This document shows positions 32,527 through 40,602 of a DNA stretch of 64,000 nt, one piece after another. The translations under genes were made by a program, and so were the position numbers. Every line of letters starts with the position of its first letter. Within the stretch, counting starts at the first letter, position 1. The stretch lies in the NCBI GenBank assembly GCA_964574705.1, contig CAZNOO010000009.1, positions 1 to 64,000 of the forward strand. Direction: 5' to 3'. The notes below the pieces were generated by a model. That model did no database searches. It worked only from the letters and a program-made list of their open reading frames with translations, and had not been told where the DNA came from. Source of the DNA: JAHIVB01 sp964574705. Its GTDB lineage: Bacteria; Bacillota_I; Bacilli_A; Izemoplasmatales; Hujiaoplasmataceae.

Positions 32527-33776
32527 TCTAAGAATCCCGCTAATAGGTTATTATGATTAATGGCGCTTATTGCTTCAATCATCTCTTTGGATATGTTTTC
32601 AGATAAAAAGATGATTTCTCCTCTAGGTGAATCAAGTTTTCTTCCGACACGTCCAGCAATTTGGATTAACATTTCTTTGGAATAAATTCTATGATTTGAA
32701 AATAATACCATCACATTTAATTTTGAAAATGTGACACCTCTTTCCAGTACTGATGTAGATATTAGTATCTTAGTTTCTTCAGTTTCAAATCTCTTCAAAA
32801 TCTCTTTCTTTTCATACGTAAGTGAGGTCATTTTTTCAGAATAGAAAAGCGTCTTATGAATAGATTCGAATACCATTTCTGCCAGTCGGATTGTTGGAAC
32901 AAATATAAACACTTTTGATCCTTCTAATACCCACTTCCGTAGTGTCTGTAATACCGTATTTGGTATGATTCCATTATTAAATTTACGGTATAACCCGGGA
33001 ACGTGTCTACATATCGGAATGTCTTGAGGGATATTGTGGAATTTACGATATATGACGCATTCTGCCATATTGAACTCTTGAAGATACTCGTGAATGGAAT
33101 CAACCTTTGTTGCGCTCATCAAAAATAGGATTCCATCCGGTTTCATCGCCTTTTTTATGAAACGATGATACATCCTATTTCCTTCAAGTGGAAAGGCATC
33201 TACTTCGTCAACAACCAAGACATCAAACTCGTGATAATAACTGATTAACTGTTGAATTGTAGATACTACAATGTGTGCACCTTCGTCATCCTTAGAATCG
33301 CCATGAATTCCTTTCACGATAGAGTCTGGATATACGCTCTTCAAACGGGCTTCAATTTGAATGACGATCTGTTTTCTTGGAATCGCAAAACAAATCAATT
33401 TTCCTCTATTTAATGACTCAAGAAATCCTTGGAATAACATTTCTGTTTTACCTGCGCCACATACAGCTTCAAGAAATCCGTTTTTTCTGTTTTGAAGACA
33501 GTCTACAAAGAAACGACTTCCTTTGCGCTGATCTTCTGATAACTTGTATCCAATTTCAAGTTTATGATTCTTCTGCATTGTTTTCCTAGTATGTCTATAA
33601 AGACTATTTTCGTTTGTGCTTAGTCCGAATTGAAAGCACTCTTTGCATATTGTCCTACCGTTAAAATCAACATAATGGCTGTTCGTTGTGGAAAGGCATC
33701 TCTCACAAAGGCCATCATGTAAAGAATCGATAGAAACCTCATCTTTTTCATAGGTTGGAACTTTGGTTTCTTTCAT
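32523..33776 (-). CDS. comFA: ComFA-like ATP-dependent DNA helicase/translocase
   Basis: DEAD-like superfamily 2 ATPase that drives inward DNA transport in competent Firmicutes. The 417-residue protein has an N-terminal four-Cys zinc finger (CERC ... CKEC), Walker A EAVCGAGKTEM, Walker B VLVVDEVDAFP, motif III MSATK, and the C-terminal VLERGVTF and QIAGRVGR. It ends in TGA. The SD GGTGA lies in the 3' arm of the terminator hairpin that follows leuS, so its translation may depend on hairpin opening. Other late competence genes are not in this window; a repair or recombination role is possible. Confidence 0.92.
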   Translation of the reverse strand: MKETKVPTYEKDEVSIDSLHDGLCERCLSTTNSHYVDFNGRTICKECFQFGLSTNENSLYRHTRKTMQKNHKLEIGYKLSEDQRKGSRFFVDCLQNRKNGFLEAVCGAGKTEMLFQGFLESLNRGKLICFAIPRKQIVIQIEARLKSVYPDSIVKGIHGDSKDDEGAHIVVSTIQQLISYYHEFDVLVVDEVDAFPLEGNRMYHRFIKKAMKPDGILFLMSATKVDSIHEYLQEFNMAECVIYRKFHNIPQDIPICRHVPGLYRKFNNGIIPNTVLQTLRKWVLEGSKVFIFVPTIRLAEMVFESIHKTLFYSEKMTSLTYEKKEILKRFETEETKILISTSVLERGVTFSKLNVMVLFSNHRIYSKEMLIQIAGRVGRKLDSPRGEIIFLSENISKEMIEAISAINHNNLLAGFLE

Positions 33777-33815
33777 AAAAAAATCACCGAAATAATCTTA
33801 CGATTTCAACGGTGA
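33777..33815 (-). terminator. Terminator after leuS, containing the comFA SD
   Basis: Minus-strand TCACC and GAAAT pair with ATTTC and GGTGA around a bulge, followed by T7. The T-run ends directly at the comFA ATG, and GGTGA of the 3' arm is the only SD-like site for comFA. Confidence 0.7.
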
Positions 33816-33825
33816 CTTTCTCTAT

Positions 33826-36246
33826 TTAAATTACAATATTAACGATTTTGTTTGGAACGACAATGATTTTCTTGATTTCAGAATTTCCAATATACTGTTG
33901 AATACGTTCGCTCTTCAGAGCTTCTTTTTCCAAAAATTCTTTGCTTGAATCGAATGGAACCGTCATTTTGTCGCGGACTTTTCCGTTGATATTAAGAACA
34001 ATTTCAACTTCATCCGAAATCAGCATTTGAGGATCATAGTCTGGCCATGGCTCAAACACAAGACCTTGAGTGTGTCCAAGTCTTTCCCACATTTCTTCTG
34101 CAAGATGTGGAGCAATTGGATTCATTAGGGTAAGTAGTGTTTCATAGTCTTTTTTGGATACTTTTTCAAGACTGCTCATCTCGTTTGACAGCGTCATTAA
34201 CTTCGCGATGGCAGTATTGAACTTCATGTTTTCAACGTCTTCTGAAACGCCTTTGATTGTTTTATGAATCACAGACTCTATTTTCTTGGTATATTGATTT
34301 TCAGTGGTTACGGATTCAAACATTCTATAAACTTTGTCGAGAAATCTTCGGCATCCTTTGACGCCATTTTCATTCCAAGGCGTTGGCATCTCATAATCCC
34401 CAATGAAAAGGATATAGGTTCTTAGTGTGTCTGCACCATACTCTTCAATAATGTCAAGCGGATTGATGACGTTGCCTTTGGATTTGGACATTTTATCCCC
34501 ATCAGGGCCTAAAATCAGGCCTTGAGCAGTTCTTTTTTTGTAAGGTTCTCCGTGAGGGACAACTCCAATGTCATGAAGGAACAAATTCCAAAATCTTGAA
34601 TAGATTAAATGCCTTGTCACATGTTCCATCCCACCATTGTACCAATCAACTTGACCCCAGTAATTCATCTTGTCCATCGAAGCAAGTCTTGAAGAATTGT
34701 GTGGGTCCATATATCTCAGGAAATACCAGCTGGAACCTGCCCATTGAGGCATTGTGTCTGTTTCTCTTTTTGCAGGTTTTCCGCAAATCGGACAGACTGT
34801 ATTTACATATTCTTTGATATTCGCAAGTGGTGATTCACCGGTATCTGTTGGCAAAAACTCCTCGACCATCGGAAGTCTTACAGGCAGTTCATCATAAGGG
34901 ACTGGCACAATTCCACAGTCCTCACAATATACCAAAGGAATGGGTTCTCCCCAATACCTTTGTCGATTGAAGGCCCAGTCTTTCATTTTAAAGGTTTCGG
35001 TTTCTTCTCCGATTCCTTTTTCTAATAGGTAACGATTGATCTTTTCTTTGGCTTTTTCAACTGAAAGGCCGTTGATGATGTCGCTGTTGACTAAAATTCC
35101 AGTTTCTGTATCAGTGAATGGAGCAACACTCAAGTCTCCGCCTTCGATGACTTCAACAATCTTTAGATCATACTTTTTCGCAAACTCATAGTCTCTTTCG
35201 TCATGTCCCGGAACGGCCATAATGGCTCCGGTTCCGTACGTAATCATTACGTAATCGGAAATAAAGACCGGAATTGTTTTATGGGTTAATGGGTTGATGG
35301 CTTCAATCCCTTGAAGACGAACGCCTGTTTTGTCTTTGACAAGTTGAGTCCGTTCAAATTCGGATTTCAGTTTTGCTTTTTCTTGATACTCGTGGATTTC
35401 ATCATGATTTTTTAGACGATCATGCATTTTTTCAAGAAGCGGATGTTCGGGAGATATGACCATAAAAGTCGCACCATAAATCGTATCCGGTCTCGTTGTG
35501 AAGACTTTGAGGAGTTCATCAGAATCTTTGATTGCAAATTGAATGAAAGCCCCTTTTGATTTGCCAATCCATTTCTCTTGTTCTGTCCTGATACGATTAG
35601 AGGACTCCAATACGTCTAGTCCAGCAAGGAGTTTATCTGCATAAGCCGTGATTTTAAGAAACCAGACGTCTTTTTCCATTTGAACAACTTGGGTTCCGCA
35701 ACGATCGCATTCTCCACCTTGGCTTTCTTCATTGGAAAGAACGACTTTGCAGTCGGGGCAGAAATTGACGTACGTTTTGCTTTTATAAACAAGTCCACTT
35801 TCATACATTTTTAAGAAAATCCATTGTGTCCATTTATAGTATTCATCGTCAGTGGTGTCGACAATTCGGTCGTAGTCGAACGAAAAGCCTGCCGATTTTA
35901 ATTGGCGAAGGAATAAATCAATGTTATCATCCGTTACTTTACGAGGATGAATTTTGTTTTGGATTGCGTAGTTTTCCGTCGGTAGTCCAAATGCATCGAA
36001 TCCAATTGGAAACAAAACATTGTACCCTTCCATCCGTCTCTTTCTGGAAATGACTTCCAAAGAAGCATACGCACGGATATGCCCAACATGCATCCCATGT
36101 CCTGAAGGATATGGAAATTCGACCAATCCATAAAATTTCTTTTTCTGGTTGAAATCAATCGCTGCAAATACGTTGCTTTCATACCATTTCTTTTGCCACT
36201 TAGGCTCTATTTCTTGATGATTGAAGCTCGGGACAAATGCACTCAT
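33826..36246 (-). CDS. leuS: Leucyl-tRNA synthetase
   Basis: Charges tRNA-Leu; class Ia enzyme of 806 residues. It shows the HIGH-type FPYPSGHGMHVGHIRAY near residue 40, a zinc-finger-like CPDC ... CDRC, the CP1 editing domain with FTTRPDTIYGATF, the second Cys pair CPICGKP before QWAGSSWYFLRYMDP, and the catalytic GDKMSKSKGNV. It is preceded by a leucine T-box leader with its own promoter, so uncharged tRNA-Leu should raise expression. A terminator follows. Confidence 0.98.
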   Translation of the reverse strand: MSAFVPSFNHQEIEPKWQKKWYESNVFAAIDFNQKKKFYGLVEFPYPSGHGMHVGHIRAYASLEVISRKRRMEGYNVLFPIGFDAFGLPTENYAIQNKIHPRKVTDDNIDLFLRQLKSAGFSFDYDRIVDTTDDEYYKWTQWIFLKMYESGLVYKSKTYVNFCPDCKVVLSNEESQGGECDRCGTQVVQMEKDVWFLKITAYADKLLAGLDVLESSNRIRTEQEKWIGKSKGAFIQFAIKDSDELLKVFTTRPDTIYGATFMVISPEHPLLEKMHDRLKNHDEIHEYQEKAKLKSEFERTQLVKDKTGVRLQGIEAINPLTHKTIPVFISDYVMITYGTGAIMAVPGHDERDYEFAKKYDLKIVEVIEGGDLSVAPFTDTETGILVNSDIINGLSVEKAKEKINRYLLEKGIGEETETFKMKDWAFNRQRYWGEPIPLVYCEDCGIVPVPYDELPVRLPMVEEFLPTDTGESPLANIKEYVNTVCPICGKPAKRETDTMPQWAGSSWYFLRYMDPHNSSRLASMDKMNYWGQVDWYNGGMEHVTRHLIYSRFWNLFLHDIGVVPHGEPYKKRTAQGLILGPDGDKMSKSKGNVINPLDIIEEYGADTLRTYILFIGDYEMPTPWNENGVKGCRRFLDKVYRMFESVTTENQYTKKIESVIHKTIKGVSEDVENMKFNTAIAKLMTLSNEMSSLEKVSKKDYETLLTLMNPIAPHLAEEMWERLGHTQGLVFEPWPDYDPQMLISDEVEIVLNINGKVRDKMTVPFDSSKEFLEKEALKSERIQQYIGNSEIKKIIVVPNKIVNIVI

Positions 36247-36266
36247 GTATATTGCCTACCTTTCAT

Positions 36267-36487
36267 AAAAAAAATCGTCCTTATAAAAAAGGACGACATA
36301 GCGCGGTACCACCTTTGTTCCAGATTGCTCTGGCACTCGATTCCTTAACGCGGAAAACGTCTGAAGCTCACGTGTTTCGCTTCAAAAGCTCCTTGGGCCA
36401 ATTCATGAATCCCCTTCCCGAATTTCACCAGATTCCGGGTCTCTTTTTCAAGGTTGTATTCATTACTATTTCCAGATCTTCACTGTT
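36267..36487 (-). promoter_or_regulatory. T-box leader of leuS (specifier UUG, Leu)
   Basis: The minus-strand RNA has the T-box AAAGGTGGTACCGCG (36302-36316) and a terminator TCGTCCTT / AAGGACGA followed by T8 (36267-36296). In stem I the helix ATGAAT (36458-36463) pairs with ATTCAT (36405-36410). AGTA at 36464-36467 faces GAA at 36402-36404, forming the loop-E motif, and the next triplet is TTG (36399-36401) followed by G. That makes UUG the specifier codon and leucine the sensed amino acid, in agreement with leuS downstream. Confidence 0.95.
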
Positions 36488-36493
36488 ATAGAC

Positions 36494-36522
36494 ATAGTAT
36501 CACAAAAGATTCATTTATTCAA
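36494..36522 (-). promoter_or_regulatory. leuS promoter
   Basis: TTGAAT, 17 nt, TACTAT with TGA just before the -10 (extended). RNA would start at about 36487, at the beginning of the T-box. Confidence 0.75.
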
Positions 36523-36530
36523 GAACAAGA

Positions 36531-37376
36531 TTAATCTTCGTCTTCGTTTTCTTCCTCTTGTTCATCTTGTGGTTCTTCTGTTTCATCGTTTTCGTTTGAA
36601 TCATCATTACTTTCTTGATTTTCAGCGTTTGGATAGACTTTAGCTGCGGAGCTCAGATAGAGTTGATAAGAGAGTTCTCGACGAAGCACGAAGAGAGATC
36701 GGTAACTCACGAAGAGTAAAATCAAGAATATTACATCAGGAAGTGCCATTAACCCATAAAAGGTCATCACGAATGCGACAGGCGTCGTTGCGAAGACGGT
36801 CAGGATGAATATCTTCTTGAATTTGATATGTTTGATAAGCCCTAGGAAAGGAAGCGTCGAAATCAGAACAAATATAATCAAAATGAAAATATTTGACAAG
36901 ATTCCAACTAGGATAAATCCAACTAAAAAGATGTTTTGATAGCTGTTTATAAAAGAGTCGAATGTACCCGCTTGTTTCATCAATGGAGCGATGGATCCAG
37001 AGAAGTATAGTTTCTGTCCTGCATAAACACTTAAGGTGCTACTTTGGATGATCATATAGTCACTCGATAAGGTTGAAAGCGTATTTGGATCCTCTTCTTC
37101 AGATAGAAAGAAGATTGAAACGGCATATAGATTCAATTCCTTTGGTCCTTCATAAGAATCCAAATCACACACCATCGTGGATTGTTCAATTCGACATCCA
37201 GTGGTTGCGGAAGTAATGACCGAATTATCAGAGTATCCCAAATAGAAAACAATGGTGCCCAGGCTCATCAATATCGCCAAAAGTACCAGATAGGTAAATA
37301 CATAGAATAATGATTTGTTTCGATGGTTCAAAATCTTCTTCGGTTCGAACAAAGAATCTTTCATTACTGTATACAT
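36531..37376 (-). CDS. Membrane protein, DUF1189-like, acidic tail
   Basis: 281-residue membrane protein. The N-terminal MKDSLFEPKKILNHRNKSLF followed by a hydrophobic helix resembles DUF1189 proteins, though I am not certain. It has about four or five helices (24-46, 148-180, 190-215, 218-238) and an extracytoplasmic loop of about 90 residues with two Cys (TGCRIEQSTMVCDLDS). The last 35 residues are almost only Asp, Glu, Asn, Gln and Ser. The start at 37376 is favoured by GTGGTGA 5-6 nt away. The promoter is an extended -10 only 18 nt upstream. Confidence 0.72.
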   Translation of the reverse strand: MYTVMKDSLFEPKKILNHRNKSLFYVFTYLVLLAILMSLGTIVFYLGYSDNSVITSATTGCRIEQSTMVCDLDSYEGPKELNLYAVSIFFLSEEEDPNTLSTLSSDYMIIQSSTLSVYAGQKLYFSGSIAPLMKQAGTFDSFINSYQNIFLVGFILVGILSNIFILIIFVLISTLPFLGLIKHIKFKKIFILTVFATTPVAFVMTFYGLMALPDVIFLILLFVSYRSLFVLRRELSYQLYLSSAAKVYPNAENQESNDDSNENDETEEPQDEQEEENEDED

Positions 37377-37394
37377 TTCATCACCACTTTTTCT

Positions 37395-37403
37395 ATTATA
37401 ACA
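37395..37403 (-). promoter_or_regulatory. Extended -10 promoter, short leader
   Basis: Minus-strand TGTTATAAT ends 18 nt before the start of the DUF1189-like gene. It is divergent to the ytqA promoter. Confidence 0.55.
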
Positions 37404-37440
37404 CATTCAAATATTTAACAAAACCATAAAGATAATATTA

Positions 37441-37449
37441 TGATATAAT
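37441..37449 (+). promoter_or_regulatory. Extended -10 promoter of ytqA/ytqB
   Basis: TGATATAAT with no -35. It is 18 nt from the GTG at 37468, or 12 nt from the ATG at 37462. Confidence 0.58.
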
Positions 37450-37467
37450 GATGCTTGGGTGATGTTT

Positions 37468-38418
37468 GTGAATTTTGAAGGAAAAGAAAGACCCTATTAT
37501 ACCATCAATGACTATTATCTAAAACGTTTCAAAACGAAAGTATACAAAATCGCTTTAAACGGGGACTTTACCTGTCCAAACAGAGATGGGACATTTTCTA
37601 AAAGTGGCTGCATCTATTGTTCGGAATCGGGAAGTGGTGAATTTGGCGGGGACAAGTCTCTCCCACTTAAAACTCAGTTCGATCACGTAAAAGAGATGAT
37701 GAGTTTAAAGTGGAAAAGCGGGAAATACATCGCGTATTTTCAAGCAAATACAAATACTTACGCTCCAGTTGAAAAGCTTAAAGAACTGTTTGAGGAAGCT
37801 TTGACACTGGACTCAGACATCATCGGAATCTCTGTTGCAACAAGACCTGATTGCTTGCCTGAAGAGGTGTTGGATTATCTAGAAGACTTGAACAAAAGAA
37901 CCTTTTTAATCATTGAACTCGGTCTCCAAACCATTCATGAAACGACTGCTAAACTGATCAATCGAGGGCATGATTTGTTGTCCTTTGAAAACGCGGTTAC
38001 AAATTTGAGAAAAAGAAATATCCATGTTGTGGCACATATCATTAACGGCCTTCCTCATGAAACCAAAGAGATGATGCTTGAAACACTCGAAAAAGTGAAT
38101 TCTTACGACATTCAGGGGCTTAAAATACATATGCTTTATATCCTTAAAGACACACCACTTGAAAAGTATTATTCGAACACCCACTTCCACGTCTTAACTT
38201 TAGAGGAATATACTTCAATCGTCGCAGAACAAATTGAGCGATTACGACCAGACATCGTGCTACACAGACTGACTGGAGATGCTAGAAAAGAAGATTTGAT
38301 TGAACCAATTTGGTCACTCAAAAAATTCGTGGTTACAAATGAAATCGACAAACGATTACGTGCAAGACATACGTATCAGGGGGTCTATTATGATCACAGT
38401 CGCAACCCTCGCACATGA
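37468..38418 (+). CDS. TIGR01212-family radical SAM protein (YtqA-like)
   Basis: Radical SAM enzyme of about 316 residues. The [4Fe-4S] Cys are in FTCPNRDGTFSKSGCIYCSE, followed by the GSGEFGG turn, then the barrel (YFQANTNTYAP, DSDIIGISVATRPDCL, ELGLQTIHETTAKLINRGH, VVAHIINGLPHET). The reaction of this family is not one I can name with certainty. Starts GTG 37459, ATG 37462 and GTG 37468 are in frame; GGGTGATG suits the last. It overlaps ytqB by 29 nt, the same pair found together in Bacillus. Confidence 0.9.
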   Translation: MNFEGKERPYYTINDYYLKRFKTKVYKIALNGDFTCPNRDGTFSKSGCIYCSESGSGEFGGDKSLPLKTQFDHVKEMMSLKWKSGKYIAYFQANTNTYAPVEKLKELFEEALTLDSDIIGISVATRPDCLPEEVLDYLEDLNKRTFLIIELGLQTIHETTAKLINRGHDLLSFENAVTNLRKRNIHVVAHIINGLPHETKEMMLETLEKVNSYDIQGLKIHMLYILKDTPLEKYYSNTHFHVLTLEEYTSIVAEQIERLRPDIVLHRLTGDARKEDLIEPIWSLKKFVVTNEIDKRLRARHTYQGVYYDHSRNPRT

Positions 38419-38938
38419 AATGTTCAAAGACCTTGACTTAACCAATCAAGTCACTGTCGACATGACATGCGGTAGAGGACAAGACACTTTGTTTCTATCC
38501 AATATATCCGAAAAAGTGATTGCCTTTGATATTCAAGAGGAAGCCATCATTTCTACGAAAGAACTGCTTCTGGAGAACAATAAAAACAATGTTGAATTGA
38601 TTCTTTCCTGTCATGCGGAAGCTAGAAAATATCTTCCGGATATAATCGGTGGAATCATTTATAGTCTGGGCTACCTTCCACATGGTTCAAAAGAAATCAT
38701 GACTTCTCCATCTACGACAATCAAAAGTTTGGATGAGGCACTTCCGCTCTTAATGGAAGGTGGAATTTGTGTCATTGTCGTTTATCAAAAACATGATGGA
38801 AATGAATCAATGGCTGTGAAGCATTATTGCAGCAATCTTCCGTCTCAAGTGTATGATGTTATAAAAATCAGTGTTTTAAACAAAGAGTTGGCTCCATATA
38901 TCATCAAAATCCAGAAAAAAAAGAATTCGGAATCTTAA
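38390..38938 (+). CDS. YtqB-like class I SAM methyltransferase
   Basis: Rossmann-fold methyltransferase of 182 residues from the rRNA_methylase (MraW-like) group. Motif I is VDMTCGRGQDTLFL, the acidic motif II VIAFDIQEEAI, motif IV IIYSLGYLPHGSKEIMT, and CVIVVYQKHDG lies further on. YtqB homologues methylate tRNA in other Firmicutes; the substrate here is inferred. AGGGGGT 7 nt before the ATG at 38390 sets the start, inside the end of ytqA, so translation is coupled. A bidirectional terminator follows. Confidence 0.9.
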   Translation: MITVATLAHEMFKDLDLTNQVTVDMTCGRGQDTLFLSNISEKVIAFDIQEEAIISTKELLLENNKNNVELILSCHAEARKYLPDIIGGIIYSLGYLPHGSKEIMTSPSTTIKSLDEALPLLMEGGICVIVVYQKHDGNESMAVKHYCSNLPSQVYDVIKISVLNKELAPYIIKIQKKKNSES

Positions 38939-38957
38939 GATTTCCGAATTTTTTTAT
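38914..38957. terminator. Bidirectional terminator between ytqB and lemA-like gene
   Basis: AATTCGGAA / TTCCGAATT (38924-38932 and 38942-38950), with a run of eight A on the left and seven T on the right. It overlaps the 3' ends of both convergent genes. Confidence 0.9.
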
Positions 38958-39427
38958 AGGGTATCAGTATAAATCTCCCATGCGTACAGTTTCAAAATCC
39001 TTGAGTAAAGGTTAAATGGGAACATTGCGACTTTTTGATTATATATTAACGCAAGTCCATCTCTAACTCTTCTGATCTCATGCAGATTATCATAGGTTTC
39101 TTTCAAATAACTGTTTTCCTGATTTTCTATGTCGATGGTTTTGAGCATTTCGTCAACATGCATAATCAGCTTTTTCTTCTCTTCAAAAGGCAATTCCTTG
39201 ATGACTTGTCCTGAAGCGAATTCAGTCACTTCATCTTTAGAAACTTTTGATAGTAGATTTAAAATCTTTCTGAGCTCAATGTCAAGCTTTGATTGATATT
39301 TGAACACTTCTTTGTAAGAACTTATCACAGAACGTACAAGGAATACCGATGAAATTGCTATCGCTCCTATAAAAAATAGGGCAAGTAGTGAAATTTCAAT
39401 AACGATTTTCCAATTGACTAAAAACAT
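38954..39427 (-). CDS. LemA-like single-pass membrane protein
   Basis: The 157-residue protein has an N-terminal helix (about 7-32), followed by a helical soluble part (SVISSYKEVFKYQSKLDIELRKIL ... ENSYLKETYDNLHEIR) and a C-terminal YNQKVAMFPFNLYSRILKL segment that recalls the YN-x-FP-x-N end of LemA proteins. The similarity is partial, so the family call is tentative and the function unknown. The SD is AAGGTGA, inside the space after metK, 9 nt away; it is the last gene of the pgpA-HD-metK run. Confidence 0.62.
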   Translation of the reverse strand: MFLVNWKIVIEISLLALFFIGAIAISSVFLVRSVISSYKEVFKYQSKLDIELRKILNLLSKVSKDEVTEFASGQVIKELPFEEKKKLIMHVDEMLKTIDIENQENSYLKETYDNLHEIRRVRDGLALIYNQKVAMFPFNLYSRILKLYAWEIYTDTL

Positions 39428-39436
39428 AGGTTCACC

Positions 39437-40591
39437 TTATTTCGCATATTTAGACAAGGTATCCACCATGTCTAGTTTTTCCCAGGGTAAATCCAAATCG
39501 TCTCTTCCAAAATGCCCGTACGCCGCCACTTGACGATAGATTGGACGCTTCAAGTCGAAGGTCTCGATGATGGCTCTTGGGCGCAAATCAAAGTGCTTTT
39601 TGATGATTGCGACAATTTCATCATCCGTTAGCAATCCTGTTCCAAAAGTATTGACACCGATGCTTGTTGGTTTGGCAATACCAATCGCGTAAGAAACTTG
39701 AACTTCGATTTCTTTTGCAAGTCCACTTGCGACGATATTTTTCGCAACGTATCTTAATGCGTAAGCTGCGCTTCGATCTACTTTTGAGGGGTCTTTTCCT
39801 GAAAAAGCACCTCCACCGTGATGTGCTCTTCCGCCATACGTGTCGACAATGATTTTTCTTCCAGTGAGTCCTGAATCGCCTGCCGGTCCGCCGATGACGA
39901 ATCGGCCAGTTGGGTTGACTAGAATTTCAGTATTTTCATCCATCATTTTTTCGTCGATAACGTATTGAATCACATGTTTAATCAAATCCTTGCGGATGGT
40001 CGCTTGGGTAACGTTTGGAGAGTGTTGAGTCGAAATCAGAATTTTATCGAATCGTTTAAAGGATCCATCATCATTAAACTCAGCTGTAATTTGTGTTTTG
40101 CCGTCAGGACGAAGATAATCGAGAATGCCCTCTTTTCTGACTTGAGCGAGCCTTTTTGCGAGTAAGTTTGCGTAGTAATGAGCAATAGGCATATAGCTTT
40201 TCGTTTCTGCGGTGGCATAACCAAACATCATTCCTTGATCCCCAGCACCTTGTTCGTGGTTACTGGTTTCGTCAACGCCCATGGCGATATCATGAGACTG
40301 ATTGTTGATGGATACTAAAACAGCTAAATTGTCTGCGTCAAATCCATATTTCCCACGATCGTATCCAATTTCTTTGACAGTATCTCTAACGATTTGCTGG
40401 ATATCGACATAACTATCAGTTGTAATTTCTCCAGCCACAAGAACAAGCCCGGTTGTAACAACGGTCTCGCAAGCGACTCTGGCATTTTTGTCAAGTGTCA
40501 ATAGTTGATCGAGAATCGCATCTGAAATTTGATCGCAAATTTTGTCTGGATGCCCCTCGGTAACTGATTCAGAAGTAAAAAAACGGTACAT
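39437..40591 (-). CDS. metK: S-adenosylmethionine synthase
   Basis: Makes S-adenosylmethionine from methionine and ATP. The 384-residue enzyme has the three-domain fold. SVTEGHPDKICDQISDAILD is at the N-terminus, GAGDQGMMFGYA in the middle, and GGGAFSGKDPSKVDRSAAYALRY in the C-terminal half. The SD is GGAGA. It lies 11 nt after the HD-type membrane gene. No SAM riboswitch is visible upstream, in contrast to many Firmicutes. Confidence 0.98.
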   Translation of the reverse strand: MYRFFTSESVTEGHPDKICDQISDAILDQLLTLDKNARVACETVVTTGLVLVAGEITTDSYVDIQQIVRDTVKEIGYDRGKYGFDADNLAVLVSINNQSHDIAMGVDETSNHEQGAGDQGMMFGYATAETKSYMPIAHYYANLLAKRLAQVRKEGILDYLRPDGKTQITAEFNDDGSFKRFDKILISTQHSPNVTQATIRKDLIKHVIQYVIDEKMMDENTEILVNPTGRFVIGGPAGDSGLTGRKIIVDTYGGRAHHGGGAFSGKDPSKVDRSAAYALRYVAKNIVASGLAKEIEVQVSYAIGIAKPTSIGVNTFGTGLLTDDEIVAIIKKHFDLRPRAIIETFDLKRPIYRQVAAYGHFGRDDLDLPWEKLDMVDTLSKYAK

Positions 40592-40602
40592 TATAAAATC
40601 TC

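Noticed and set aside
13740..33776. Mycoplasma-type code with UGA as Trp
   Set aside because: GDPD and comFA end in TGA at proper protein ends, and a complete RF2 is encoded.
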